Positions 18,821 to 27,778 of a stretch of 64,000 bases of DNA are shown piece by piece. Both the position numbers and the translations under genes were made by a program. This DNA is from Bythopirellula goksoeyrii (GTDB taxonomy: Bacteria > Planctomycetota > Planctomycetia > Pirellulales > Lacipirellulaceae). Position 1 is the stretch's first letter, and each line of letters starts with the position of its first letter. The notes beneath the pieces were generated by a model. That model did no database searches. It had not been told where the DNA came from and saw nothing but the letters and a program-made list of their open reading frames with translations. The stretch is from assembly GCF_008065115.1 (NCBI RefSeq), contig NZ_CP042913.1:6397257-6461256 (forward strand), given 5' to 3'.

Positions 18821-21148
18821 ATGGCTTATACAGACTTACGAAAAATTGCATTTGTTGGTGACTATCTACCTCGCAAGTGCGGCATTGCAACCTTTACCCA
18901 CGATCTCCGAAGTGCAGTGGCTCTCTACGCACCCTCCGAATGCATAGTAGTTCCGGTAGATGACATTGCGGACAGCTACGAATATCCTCCTGAAGTTCGT
19001 TTCCAGATCACTGAACAAGACCTGGGATCCTACCGTCGCGCCGCCGATTTCCTCAATTTTAGCGACGTCGATGTCGTTTCTTTACAACATGAATTCGGTA
19101 TTTACGGTGGCCCTGCTGGTGGGCATATCTTAGCGTTTATGCGCGACCTTAGGCGACCAGTTGTAACCACACTCCATACGGTACTGCCAGAGCCCAATGA
19201 CAACCAAAAACGTGTCATGGACCAGTTGATCGACCTCTCCGCACGCCTGGTTGTTATGACCGAGCGAAGTCGCTCTATGCTTTGCGAAGTCTACAAGGTG
19301 CCGGAGAAAAAAATCGATCTTATTGTGCATGGTATTCCAGATCGTCCCTTTGCCGATCCGAATTTCTACAAAGATCAATTTGGAGTGGAAGGGAAATCCG
19401 TTGGCCTGACATTTGGACTTCTCTCGCCAAACAAAGGCATTGAATGCGTCTTGAAGGCACTGCCCGAAGTGATTCAGGAATTTCCCAATTTCATGTATAT
19501 CATTCTGGGAGCCACTCATCCGAGTCTTGTTAGAACCGAAGGCGAAACCTATCGGATAAGCCTGGAGCGAATGGCCAAGGAACTGGGAATCCAAAAGCAC
19601 GTCAGCTTTTACAACCGCTTTGTCGAATTGCACGAGTTGACCGATTTCATTGGTGCAGCTGATCTGTATATCACACCCTATTTGAATGAAGCCCAGGCGG
19701 TTTCTGGCACGCTTGCCTACGCGTTTGGCTGCGGACAGGCGGTAATTTCAACACCGTATTGGCATGCTCAAGAACTCTTGGACGACGATCGTGGAGTCCT
19801 TGTGCCGTTTGCCGACTCTCCTGCAATTGCACGAGAGATGATTGCGTTACTGGGCGACGATAATCGTCGACATACGATGAGAAAGCGTGCCTATCTGCTG
19901 GGTCGCGAGATGGTCTGGAGTCACGTAGCCGGACTGTACCTCAACTCATTCCAGGTCGCACGTCGTAGTCCTACACAAGTTCCCAAACCATTGGCAGTTC
20001 GAACCTTGGAAGAACAACCACTGGCAATGCCTAGTTTGAATCTAGACCACCTGCTACGAATGACAGATTCGACGGGCATCTTGCAGCATGCATGTTATTC
20101 AATTCCAAACAATCAAGAAGGCTATTGTACCGACGACAATGCCAGAGCATTGATTCTAACCGTTCTGCTTGAGGAACTGGGCAAGGATTCGCGAGAGGTG
20201 CATCAGTGTGCGTCCACCTACGCCGCCTTCCTCAACTATGCGTTTGATTCAGAGACGGGAAGATTCCGCAACTTTATGAGTTACGACCGCAAATGGCTGG
20301 AGAGGGATGGGTCGGACGATTCGCAAGGCAGAGCGATCTGGGCGCTGGGAACATGCATCGGCCGGTCAAAGCGTAGAAATCTCCAAGCCTGGGCGGTTCA
20401 GCTGTTTGAACGTGCGTTGCCAGCGTGTGCGGAAACAACTTCCCCGCGAACTTGGGCCCTCGCACTTATTGGAATCCATGAATACTTCCGCCGACTTAGC
20501 GGAGATCGACTGGTCAATCAAATGCGAGAGCTTTTGACCAATAAGTTGATTGATTTGTACGAAGACGTTGCTACCGACGATTGGCCGTGGTTTGAGGAAA
20601 TCGCCTCTTACAACAACGCCAGGCTCTCACAGGCACTGATTCTCAGCGGAAGGTGGGGAGGCAATGAGCGTGCCCTCGAAATCGGACTCAAGTCACTTCG
20701 CTGGATTGCAGAAAAGCAACTGTCACCACTCAGTCGTTTCCGCCCAATTGGAAGCAATGGTTTCTCCCCAAAAGGCGAACCTGCGGCGGAGTTCGACCAG
20801 CAACCAATCGAAGCACATGCGATGGTTTCGGCCGCGATCGAGGCTCGCAATGCGGACGACGACCACTTTTGGAGCGACCAAGCTCACCTCGCTTTCGACT
20901 GGTTCCTGGGTCGCAATGATCTCGGACAACCACTGTACGACACAGGAACTGGGGGCTGTCACGACGGACTTCAAGAGAACCGACTCAATGAAAACCAGGG
21001 TGCCGAGTCGACTTTAGCTTTCCTGCTCTCTCTCTCTGAGATGGAACTTTTGGAAAGCTCTGCATCTGTTTTCCAGCCTTCATTTCCGGCCGTGTTAAAA
21101 TCGACTACAGAAAATCGAACCCGATTGGGCGTAGTACATGCAACTTGA
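18821..21148 (+). CDS. GT4-type glycosyltransferase with C-terminal alpha/alpha-toroid-like domain
   Basis: About 775 residues. AAGGAG sits seven bases before the ATG. Residues ~7-385 form a GT-B transferase of the GT4 group: FVGDYLPRKCGIATFTHDL at the N-terminus, VVSLQHEFGIYGG, VTTLHTVLP, TFGLLSPNKGIECVLKA, and the donor-site region YLNEAQAVSGTLAYAFGCGQAVISTPYW (quoted in parts). From ~395 on, the helical part (CYSIPNNQEGYCTDDNARAL, ASYNNARLSQALILSGRWGG, DQQPIEAHAMVSAAIEA) looks like an alpha/alpha toroid as in epimerase- or mannanase-like domains. Its end overlaps the GH130 gene by 11 bases. Known pairs of this type are thought to make or turn over mannose-type glycans; the substrate here is inferred. 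Confidence 0.88.
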   Translation: MAYTDLRKIAFVGDYLPRKCGIATFTHDLRSAVALYAPSECIVVPVDDIADSYEYPPEVRFQITEQDLGSYRRAADFLNFSDVDVVSLQHEFGIYGGPAGGHILAFMRDLRRPVVTTLHTVLPEPNDNQKRVMDQLIDLSARLVVMTERSRSMLCEVYKVPEKKIDLIVHGIPDRPFADPNFYKDQFGVEGKSVGLTFGLLSPNKGIECVLKALPEVIQEFPNFMYIILGATHPSLVRTEGETYRISLERMAKELGIQKHVSFYNRFVELHELTDFIGAADLYITPYLNEAQAVSGTLAYAFGCGQAVISTPYWHAQELLDDDRGVLVPFADSPAIAREMIALLGDDNRRHTMRKRAYLLGREMVWSHVAGLYLNSFQVARRSPTQVPKPLAVRTLEEQPLAMPSLNLDHLLRMTDSTGILQHACYSIPNNQEGYCTDDNARALILTVLLEELGKDSREVHQCASTYAAFLNYAFDSETGRFRNFMSYDRKWLERDGSDDSQGRAIWALGTCIGRSKRRNLQAWAVQLFERALPACAETTSPRTWALALIGIHEYFRRLSGDRLVNQMRELLTNKLIDLYEDVATDDWPWFEEIASYNNARLSQALILSGRWGGNERALEIGLKSLRWIAEKQLSPLSRFRPIGSNGFSPKGEPAAEFDQQPIEAHAMVSAAIEARNADDDHFWSDQAHLAFDWFLGRNDLGQPLYDTGTGGCHDGLQENRLNENQGAESTLAFLLSLSEMELLESSASVFQPSFPAVLKSTTENRTRLGVVHAT

Positions 21149-22589
21149 ACGAACTGGGATTGTACTTGCACCGAACAGTCGGCGCGTAGTCCTCCGCAAC
21201 TTTAGCCCCCCCGGCGACCAACGCAAGCTGAAAATCATTGCCCGCATAGCGATGCTTTCAGAGGCGGAAATAGATCGGCTTCTGGAAAACGTCTTCGAAG
21301 AGTTCCATGGCCGTCACCAAAAACCACGGGAGTTTTTCCTCAGACGATTTGAGGCAGTTAGTAGCTACGTAATTACCGACACACCACTGAGTGAAAACCG
21401 CCGACTATTGATTGGTGCTTACTTCACTCAGGAATACGCACTAGAATCGGCCGCCTTGTTCAATCCGTCGATCGTTTGGCATCCTGATCAGACCAATCTA
21501 CCAGAGGGTTCGAAACGATTCGCACTAAGTCTCCGAGCGACTGGTGAAGGACATATTTCTTCCATTACATTCCGCTCCGGTGTGGTGGACAATTCGAATA
21601 CGATTACAATCGATGACGCAACTCGCTTTGTAACCACACCCGATGCGGTTCCCGATTCTTTATACGAGAAAACTCTTTTTCAAAGGAAACTAATCGAGCT
21701 TGGACTGGCAAACAGCTTCGCCGAACATGTCCTCTCACGACTTGAGGAGAGTTTTACCCTAAAGCAATTAGAAGCGACCATTCAAGACACGATCCGCGAG
21801 AATCGTGATCAAAAAGAGACGCTCACGTTATTCTTCAAATCAATCGTCATGCTCGCGAAGTCCAACTATGAGATCACCTACCGTCCAGAGCACGTCCTCT
21901 CGGAGCGATTGATATTCCCGTTTGGACCCACAGAATCCAATGGAATCGAAGATGCCCGCTTCGTAGAGTTTCAGGAGGAAGACGGCTCAACACACTACTA
22001 TGCAACCTACAGTGCCTACGACGGCAAAATGGTACTCCCCCAGTTGCTTGAGACAGATGACTTTCTCCACTTCAAGATGCATACCCTCAATGGACCTGAA
22101 ATTGCCGACAAGGGACTCGCGCTCTTTCCCCGGAAGCTAAATGGACATTATGCCATGCTCTCTCGGCAGGATGGTGAAAACCTGTACCTGATGTACTCGG
22201 ACATGCTCCACTTCTGGTACTCTAAACAAATCCTCTTGAAACCCACCTTCCCTTGGGAGTTTGTGCAGGTGGGAAATTGCGGCTCGCCCATCGAAACCGA
22301 TGCCGGGTGGCTGGTACTGAGCCATGGCGTAGGACCCATGCGAAAATACTCGATTGGCGCGTTCATGGTGGACCTCGACGACCCGTCTCGCCTGATCGGA
22401 CGACTAAAACAGCCCCTCGTGACACCGAATGAAAATGAACGGGAAGGGTATGTCCCCAATGTTGTCTATAGCTGCGGAGCCGTGGTACACAATGGCCAGT
22501 TGATCGTTCCGTATGCGATGTCAGACTACGCCACCACTTTTGGAACTGTCCCACTTGATGAATTGGTAGCAGCAATGGAACCAGTCTAG
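21138..22589 (+). CDS. GH130 family glycoside phosphorylase/hydrolase-like protein
   Basis: About 483 residues, longer than the usual ~350 because of an N-terminal helical extension (AMLSEAEIDRLLENVFEEF). The five-bladed propeller motifs are present: ESAALFNPSIVWHPD, ISSITFRSGVVD, the active-site-type block NGIEDARFVEF, GNCGSPIETDAGWLVLSHGVG, and the closing YVPNVVYSCGAVV. GH130 enzymes cleave beta-mannosides, often by phosphorolysis. Whether this one uses phosphate or water cannot be read from the sequence. It overlaps the glycosyltransferase gene, so coupled translation is likely. A deleted second GH130 copy lies just upstream at 18385-18774. Confidence 0.88.
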   Translation: MQLERTGIVLAPNSRRVVLRNFSPPGDQRKLKIIARIAMLSEAEIDRLLENVFEEFHGRHQKPREFFLRRFEAVSSYVITDTPLSENRRLLIGAYFTQEYALESAALFNPSIVWHPDQTNLPEGSKRFALSLRATGEGHISSITFRSGVVDNSNTITIDDATRFVTTPDAVPDSLYEKTLFQRKLIELGLANSFAEHVLSRLEESFTLKQLEATIQDTIRENRDQKETLTLFFKSIVMLAKSNYEITYRPEHVLSERLIFPFGPTESNGIEDARFVEFQEEDGSTHYYATYSAYDGKMVLPQLLETDDFLHFKMHTLNGPEIADKGLALFPRKLNGHYAMLSRQDGENLYLMYSDMLHFWYSKQILLKPTFPWEFVQVGNCGSPIETDAGWLVLSHGVGPMRKYSIGAFMVDLDDPSRLIGRLKQPLVTPNENEREGYVPNVVYSCGAVVHNGQLIVPYAMSDYATTFGTVPLDELVAAMEPV

Positions 22590-22654
22590 CGATCTATTCC
22601 TTCAAATAAGAATCAACAAGCGTTCGCTGAATCCATACTGGCCGGACATACCGA

Positions 22655-23497
22655 TTATTGGACTTGCCTACGGATCTCGTCCACGAACTCTCTTGCTTCG
22701 ACAGTCGACTTGCCAGTGCGCCGTCTCAGTAAATCAATGGCGCGAATATCTTTCCCATCAAGAACCAATTTTCGCAGAAACGTGTTGAACTCCGCGTCAC
22801 TCAGTTTCTCCCAATCTTTGGTTGACTGATCCACTTCTTCACGGACGGTCGTGTATCTTCGCAGCTCAGCAAGAACATGCTTCACTCGCGGCCTCAATCC
22901 GTAATTGCCAACGGTAAACTTGATCCTCAGCAAATCATCGCCAACAAAATCCACGGGCTGTTGTTTCAGATTTTTCGCACCGACGGTTACCAATCCGCCC
23001 AGGTATTTTCTTCGCGGTCCAGAAAGCTGCCGCTCCTGCTGCAATGCGCCACGAAGCTGCTCTCGTTGCGGACTCGATATCTGCAGATCGAGGTAGACAT
23101 CCCTATGGCTCACGTCGCCATCGCTATCAGGCGTTTTGTAGCGATGCACCGACTTGTAAGCTGCGAGCACTTCATCATAGGGAATCGATACCACCGTCAG
23201 CCCGGGTTCGGCTCCATGGTATTCACAGTCACGCAAGTTGACCCACAACGCGTCGGGAAGTAGTGCCAACACCCAGTTCTCAGCACGTCCACGCTTGCGC
23301 CAACTCCCCAACATCGGGCCCGTGAGTAGCAGCGCCAGTACCACACACGCGTAGGCAATCCAGCGAACTTCAAACCACCACCATACAAGGGGTATGGCCC
23401 AAAACACGGCCAGCAGCACAAGCAGATTCCACCTTGTGTTGCGACATACAAGAAAGGCCTCAGTTGTAGGATCGGTACCAGTCGGGTGAAACTGCAT
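22655..23497 (-). CDS. Membrane protein with bL7/bL12-like C-terminal helix motif
   Basis: About 280 residues. Two adjacent transmembrane segments lie near residues 24-63 (LLVLLAVFWAIPLVWWW, AYACVVLALLLTGPMLG). A soluble beta-rich part of unknown fold follows. The last 35 residues (LVLDGKDIRAIDLLRRRTG, KSTVEAREFVDEI) resemble the C-terminal domain of ribosomal protein bL12, a motif that also appears in unrelated planctomycete membrane proteins. No function can be named. It is convergent with the GH130 gene and stands alone on its strand. Confidence 0.7.
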   Translation of the reverse strand: MQFHPTGTDPTTEAFLVCRNTRWNLLVLLAVFWAIPLVWWWFEVRWIAYACVVLALLLTGPMLGSWRKRGRAENWVLALLPDALWVNLRDCEYHGAEPGLTVVSIPYDEVLAAYKSVHRYKTPDSDGDVSHRDVYLDLQISSPQREQLRGALQQERQLSGPRRKYLGGLVTVGAKNLKQQPVDFVGDDLLRIKFTVGNYGLRPRVKHVLAELRRYTTVREEVDQSTKDWEKLSDAEFNTFLRKLVLDGKDIRAIDLLRRRTGKSTVEAREFVDEIRRQVQ

Positions 23498-23715
23498 ACG
23501 GCGTCTTCAAAAACAGAGAGAGATTGAACATCGACACTCGGAACAGCCAGCCTGCAAAATCAGGATCGGGCCTCTGGTAGCTTCTAATGCGATCCCCTCA
23601 CAGGCAGAACTATTGTCTATCACTGGCAACGACGGTCAATTGCAGTTCCGATTCAGGATTCGACGGCTAGCGAAAACCTTTCGTCTTAGCTATACCTAAA
23701 CCCAAGGAGAAAACG

Positions 23716-24555
23716 ATGACGACACCCCAAAAGACTGTCACTGATGTGAGTGGCACATTCACACTTCACAATGATGTCCACATGCCGTACTTCGGGCTCG
23801 GCGTTTACCAAACAGAGCAAGTTGCCGACGCCGTGCGATCTGCACTGGAGGCTGGTTATCGTCTCGTCGACACGGCTGCCATCTATGGCAACGAAACGGA
23901 AGTAGGCGAAGGCGTTCGGACAAGCACCGTGCCTCGGGAGCAAGTGTTTGTGACGAGTAAAGTATGGAACAACGATCAAGGCTACGACGCGACACTTGCC
24001 GCGTTCGACGCCAGCCTCCAACGCACCGGCCTGGACTACCTCGATTTGTATCTCATTCACTGGCCCGTGGCCGGCAAGTTTCAACAAACCTGGAAAGCCC
24101 TCGAAAAACTCTACAAAGATCAAAAAGTACGGGCGATTGGCGTCAGCAACTTTCTGCGTCATCATCTCGAGGCTCTGCTCTCAAAAGCAGAAGTCGCGCC
24201 GATGGTCAATCAGATGGAATTTCACCCGTACCTGGTGCAGCAAGATTTGCTGGACTATTGCCAAGCCAACCAGATTCAATATCAGGCTTGGTCACCATTA
24301 ATGGCAGGCGAGGTCTTTAAGCTAGATACCATCCGCAATCTCGCCGAGAAGTGTGGCAAGACCATCGCCCAAATCGTCCTGCGTTGGGATCTGCAAAAAG
24401 GGGTCGCCACGATCCCCAAATCGTCCAAGCCCGAGCGCATCTTCGCCAACGCCAACATCTTCGACTTCGAACTCTCCCCCGCAGACGTCGCAAAGCTGGA
24501 CAACATGGATCGCAACAAACGCTTCGGCCCCGATCCCGACAACTTCGATTTCTAG
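23716..24555 (+). CDS. Aldo/keto reductase (2,5-diketogluconate reductase-like)
   Basis: About 279 residues, a usual length for the AKR5 group. AAGGAG lies six bases before the start. The catalytic tetrad is visible: Asp52 (YRLVDTAAIYGNE), Tyr57, Lys82 (VTSKVWN) and His115 (YLIHWPV). NADPH-binding residues follow in IPKSSKPERIFANANIFDF. The family reduces aldehydes and ketones of sugars and small metabolites with NADPH. The physiological substrate is unknown. It is a single gene; the toxin-antitoxin-like pair downstream is on the other strand. Confidence 0.93.
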   Translation: MTTPQKTVTDVSGTFTLHNDVHMPYFGLGVYQTEQVADAVRSALEAGYRLVDTAAIYGNETEVGEGVRTSTVPREQVFVTSKVWNNDQGYDATLAAFDASLQRTGLDYLDLYLIHWPVAGKFQQTWKALEKLYKDQKVRAIGVSNFLRHHLEALLSKAEVAPMVNQMEFHPYLVQQDLLDYCQANQIQYQAWSPLMAGEVFKLDTIRNLAEKCGKTIAQIVLRWDLQKGVATIPKSSKPERIFANANIFDFELSPADVAKLDNMDRNKRFGPDPDNFDF

Positions 24556-24614
24556 CGCCGCGTGCCTTATCTCCTTCCAGCCCCAAGCCCCCAGATCCTC
24601 TGCCTACCGCCTCC

Positions 24615-24956
24615 TCAATTCCCCAGGCTAAGCTGCAATGTCTTGCCCAAGGCCATGGCGTACCGTTGGAGTGTTTTCATCGTAGGGTTGGGGTGTTCGT
24701 TCGTCTCCAGAGCGGAGATCGTTTCCCGAGTAATACCACAGCGACTCGATACATCCGCCAAGCTCAAACCTTGGCGTTCCCGTTCTGCACGCAGGTCGGC
24801 GATGGCTCGCTTGGCCTCCTGCTCGGCTGCCAAGAAAGCACGTCCCATCGCCTCAATTTCCGGACGCTCTTTGTCAAGCTTCTCGCGAAGCTTCGCTAGC
24901 CGAGCATTTTCGGCGGGAGTGAACTCACGGAAAATGCTTTTCGCTTGACGGGCCAT
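24615..24956 (-). CDS. XRE-type HTH protein, likely antitoxin
   Basis: About 113 residues starting MARQAKSIF, two bases after the stop of the upstream small gene. A helix-turn-helix of the XRE/Cro type fills residues ~58-112 (LRAERERQGLSLADVSSRCG, ITRETISALETNEHPNPTM, TLQRYAMALG). The N-terminal half is a charged helix (ENARLAKLREKLDKERPEI), probably for dimerisation or toxin binding. Family knowledge: in small two-gene units the HTH partner binds both toxin and promoter. Here it is the second gene, an order seen in HigBA-like units. Confidence 0.75.
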   Translation of the reverse strand: MARQAKSIFREFTPAENARLAKLREKLDKERPEIEAMGRAFLAAEQEAKRAIADLRAERERQGLSLADVSSRCGITRETISALETNEHPNPTMKTLQRYAMALGKTLQLSLGN

Positions 24957-24958
24957 AG

Positions 24959-25198
24959 TCAATACTCCACTTCGTAAGCAGTGATGGGCAAAATCGTATC
25001 GTCGTCGATCCATTCATAGACGCACGCTACATAACGACCGTCGGCTGACCAGCCGAAACAAATCTCGCGGCCAGTCGATTTGCTAATTGCAATTCGATGG
25101 GCACCCATCACGATATTCTGAAAATCGGTAATCGATATGTCATGCAAGTCAAGGTATTCGACCAACTGGTCATTCCAGTGAAAGAAGTAATATGGCAT
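24959..25198 (-). CDS. Small putative toxin of a type II-like TA pair
   Basis: 79 residues, first gene of a two-gene unit with the HTH protein (2-base gap). The C-terminal part (KSTGREICFGWSADGRYVA, DDTILPITAYEVEY) has the look of BrnT/DUF4258-type toxins: SRSxGR-like, GxxxxGRYV, then an acidic stretch and PxTAYEV. I cannot see a decisive catalytic site, so the toxin call rests on this resemblance plus the gene layout. Confidence 0.65.
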   Translation of the reverse strand: MPYYFFHWNDQLVEYLDLHDISITDFQNIVMGAHRIAISKSTGREICFGWSADGRYVACVYEWIDDDTILPITAYEVEY

Positions 25199-25613
25199 GA
25201 ATGAATACCCTGCTGTTACTATTTATCATAACACCCTCATACGCGGAAGTCAAACGAACTCTTGGTTCTTTAAGAGAACTGCAGGGGGTCGCCAGCTCCT
25301 AGCCCCAGATCCCAACCTCCCCCTCTTCTGCCTAGCGACTTATCATCTTCTCCCCCCTTTCTTCCACTCGCGCCTCTACCAATTACTCCTCATTTTCCCC
25401 ACCATCACCTCAAGGAAGAGAACCATAAACCCATGACACCACAAGACTTAGTAACTTCGCATCGGCCCTGCACTTTCAGAAATTAGGAAAAAAATTGCAT
25501 TCTCCTTACAAAGTCGTCATAATCAGCAACCCGAGAAGGAATCTCCTTTTTATTTCCAAACGGCATCTCTCTCACATCAGTCAATACGCGTTGCATCGCG
25601 AGGGGTAAGCATA
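25199..25613. other. Intergenic, pyrimidine-rich
   Basis: Contains one copy of a recurring motif (CTCCTAGCCCCAGATCCCA, near 25296-25315) also found near 24580, 26565, 42520 and, inverted, 58960. No coding frame is believed. Confidence 0.6.
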
Positions 25614-26477
25614 ATGACTCGAACGACCTTTCTGGTTTCAGCATCTCTCGTTTTATTCTTATCCACGGTGACGTCGGCAGCGCCATTGCTTCTGTATAAT
25701 TTTGACGAACCCAGCGGCGACGCATTAGACACGGGCGACGCACCAAACACTTCGGGTCAGTTGATGGGAGGAGCAACGCGCTCGTCAGACACCCCCAGCG
25801 GTTTCGGTTCTTCGATCGATCTGCGGAATGATTCCCCTTCGTTTGGTCATGTGCTTGAAGGGGATGCGGCCGACTTGGATGGACTCGCCGCGTTAACTCT
25901 CACTACCTGGCTCAAAGTGGAGAGCTATACGAGCGGCAACAATCGCCTCGTGGCAAAACAGTCAGGGGGAGCCTTTGGAGGGTTTAGCTGGAATATGAAT
26001 GCCACGCCGAATTCTGGCGCCGTGGGCCCTGATAATTTCCGCCTCGCCATCTTTTTGGGAAACAACGTTAGTTCAGGAGCGGCCGATTTCGCGGCCGGCT
26101 TCTCCGATGCCGATGTGGACGCTGATAACAAGTGGGTTTTTCTGGCCCTTACTTATGACGGCACCCAAGCCGCCAATAATACCAAGTTCTATATTGGCGA
26201 CCCAACGACTTCAGTCAGTCAACTCGGTTCCGATCTATCACTAGCTCAGCTGACCCTAGATGGGGGGACATCCCGTTTCGGCGTTGGCTTCACCGATGCC
26301 GCACCTACTGCGGATACCTCAGTTCAAGGTTGGCAAGATGATGTCCGTGTGTACGGAAGCGCCTTGTCGTTGGCTGAATTGGAGCGCGTGAGGCTTGCCG
26401 GCACCATCCCTGAACCAGGCTCGCTCGCTCTGCTACTTTCGGCAGCCCTGGCTTGCGGGCTTCGGCTGCGATATTAG
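25614..26477 (+). CDS. Exported LamG/concanavalin-like PEP-CTERM protein
   Basis: About 287 residues with a signal peptide (TFLVSASLVLFLSTVTSAAP). The body has the order of a LamG/laminin-G-like jelly roll: LDGLAALTLTTWLKVES, NRLVAKQSGG, DADNKWVFLALTYDG, then GWQDDVRVYGSALSLAEL. This fold often binds sugars. The end, IPEPGSLALLLSAALACGLRLRY, is a PEP-CTERM anchor, although no dockerin unit precedes it, unlike most neighbours. GAGGGG lies before the ATG. Export and exosortase processing are inferred. Confidence 0.85.
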   Translation: MTRTTFLVSASLVLFLSTVTSAAPLLLYNFDEPSGDALDTGDAPNTSGQLMGGATRSSDTPSGFGSSIDLRNDSPSFGHVLEGDAADLDGLAALTLTTWLKVESYTSGNNRLVAKQSGGAFGGFSWNMNATPNSGAVGPDNFRLAIFLGNNVSSGAADFAAGFSDADVDADNKWVFLALTYDGTQAANNTKFYIGDPTTSVSQLGSDLSLAQLTLDGGTSRFGVGFTDAAPTADTSVQGWQDDVRVYGSALSLAELERVRLAGTIPEPGSLALLLSAALACGLRLRY

Positions 26478-26604
26478 TGGTTCCCCGTCCCAATCTCCCT
26501 TACTCTGACTAGCTCCTAGTCAAAGATACGCCGTGGCCAACAACCAGCGCGTCGCGCCTATTCCAGTCCCTAGCCCCTAGATCCCAGCCCCCCTTCCTCT
26601 TTCT

Positions 26605-26744
26605 AGCTCTGAATTAACCCCTCCTCTGTTCACAAAAGAGACCGCACCGTGAAACACCTCACGCGGTCAGCGGTGAATTCGTTTGCATAGACGGTGAATG
26701 TAGATTGCCATTTGTCGCTGTCAAATTCGAAATCGGCGTGTCCG
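26605..26744 (+). repeat. Dispersed intergenic repeat with stem-loop core, copy 1
   Basis: About 140 bases matching, with indels, the reverse complement of 56606-56727. The shared core is GACCGCACCG, then GAAACACCTCACGCGG, which can fold (GACCG with CGGTC, CGTGA with TCACG). Copy 1 has about 30 extra bases after the core. The rest of 26478-27082 holds only the CCTAGCCCCTAGATCCCAGC-type motif and no gene. Confidence 0.7.
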
Positions 26745-27082
26745 GTTGAGGTAGATTCGGCGTAGGGCCGATGCGCACGGATTGATTCGGCGTTTTTCAA
26801 ATGTGCTGACGCCCGGAAATCACTGAATGTCATCGTCTTCACGACGTTCGCCGTCGCTAACAAGTGTTGTCGGTGGCGTTTACCTCAGTGACTTGATCCT
26901 TTGGCTTCGGCGCTGAAGGTGATGCATCCTCGCTCATCTCGCAGGTTGCCAGATTGAAGGAGACCGTGCGCTCCGACCGCCATTGGCGGATCATGGTTCG
27001 CTACTGTCGGAAGGGGCAAACGAATAAAGCTGGCGTTCATTAAACACCTTTCATAATTGCGCCCAAGCTGGGCCGCAAGTGG

Positions 27083-27778
27083 TTATGTATGGCGCCTGAA
27101 AGAGATAACGATGACAAAGAGACTGGCCATCACGAATAACAATACCGCATTTGGTTCCGGCACAATGGCATTCGTGGCACTCAGTGGTGACTGCGTATTG
27201 CCGTAATTCGCTTCCCAAGCGGCCAGATCCTAGGCAGCGAGTGGGCTAAATACCTCACCCCGTTGCCATTTGAGAAAATCAGAACCATTTGCATCACTAT
27301 CGACATCAAAGTCGCCGACGTGAAAGGTACTGGGAATGATTCTTCCACTTTGGAAAGGCTGATCTTTAAAACCGTTGCCACAGCACTCAAAGAGGCTTCT
27401 GCTCAGGTCAATCAACGAGGACTGCATGGAGGAGATAGGTTGAACGAATTTGAGGCTACTGTCTAACCCATAATCATGAAAGTTGCCATCCACTGAAATC
27501 TCAATTTGGTTATTTTCGATCGTGAGAACCATTCCAGGATCTTCAAGAGTTGGTAAAGTACCACCGGGTCGCCAGGGGATTCCCAGCGCAGTGAATGCCC
27601 CGACACCTCCCTCGAAGTCGCCAATACTGAAGGTCCAGGAGAATGAACCGGGCCTGTGTGTGGAATCAGCAAGTCGGACGTTATCCAATGTGTAGTTAAT
27701 TACATCTGGGTACGCATGAGGCGCGGCCACACAGATGAAACGACAGATCATCACGAAAGAGGTAATTCTTACAGCAAT
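27083..27778 (-). pseudogene. PEP-CTERM protein gene with lost start (ATT) and in-frame amber stop
   Basis: Read on the minus strand, the frame gives a signal-like start (AVRITSFVMICRFICVAAP), a short exported body and a dockerin-like motif (GDFDVDSDANGSDFLKWQR). It stops at TAG (27230-27232) inside the phrase SPLAA-stop-DLAAWEANYG. The same frame then continues 48 codons to VPEPNAVLLFVMASLFVIVI and a basic tail, ending TAA at 27083-27085. The expected residue at the stop is Ser or Gly, so TCG to TAG is a simple explanation. At the other end AGGAG precedes ATT (27776-27778), which overlaps the upstream TAA as TAATT where TAATG would be usual. Two lesions suggest decay; a rare ATT start with stop readthrough cannot be excluded. 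Confidence 0.75.

Noticed and set aside
26630-26863. 77-codon frame on the minus strand
   Set aside because: It covers the dispersed repeat whose other copy (56606-56727) is not open in the same way.
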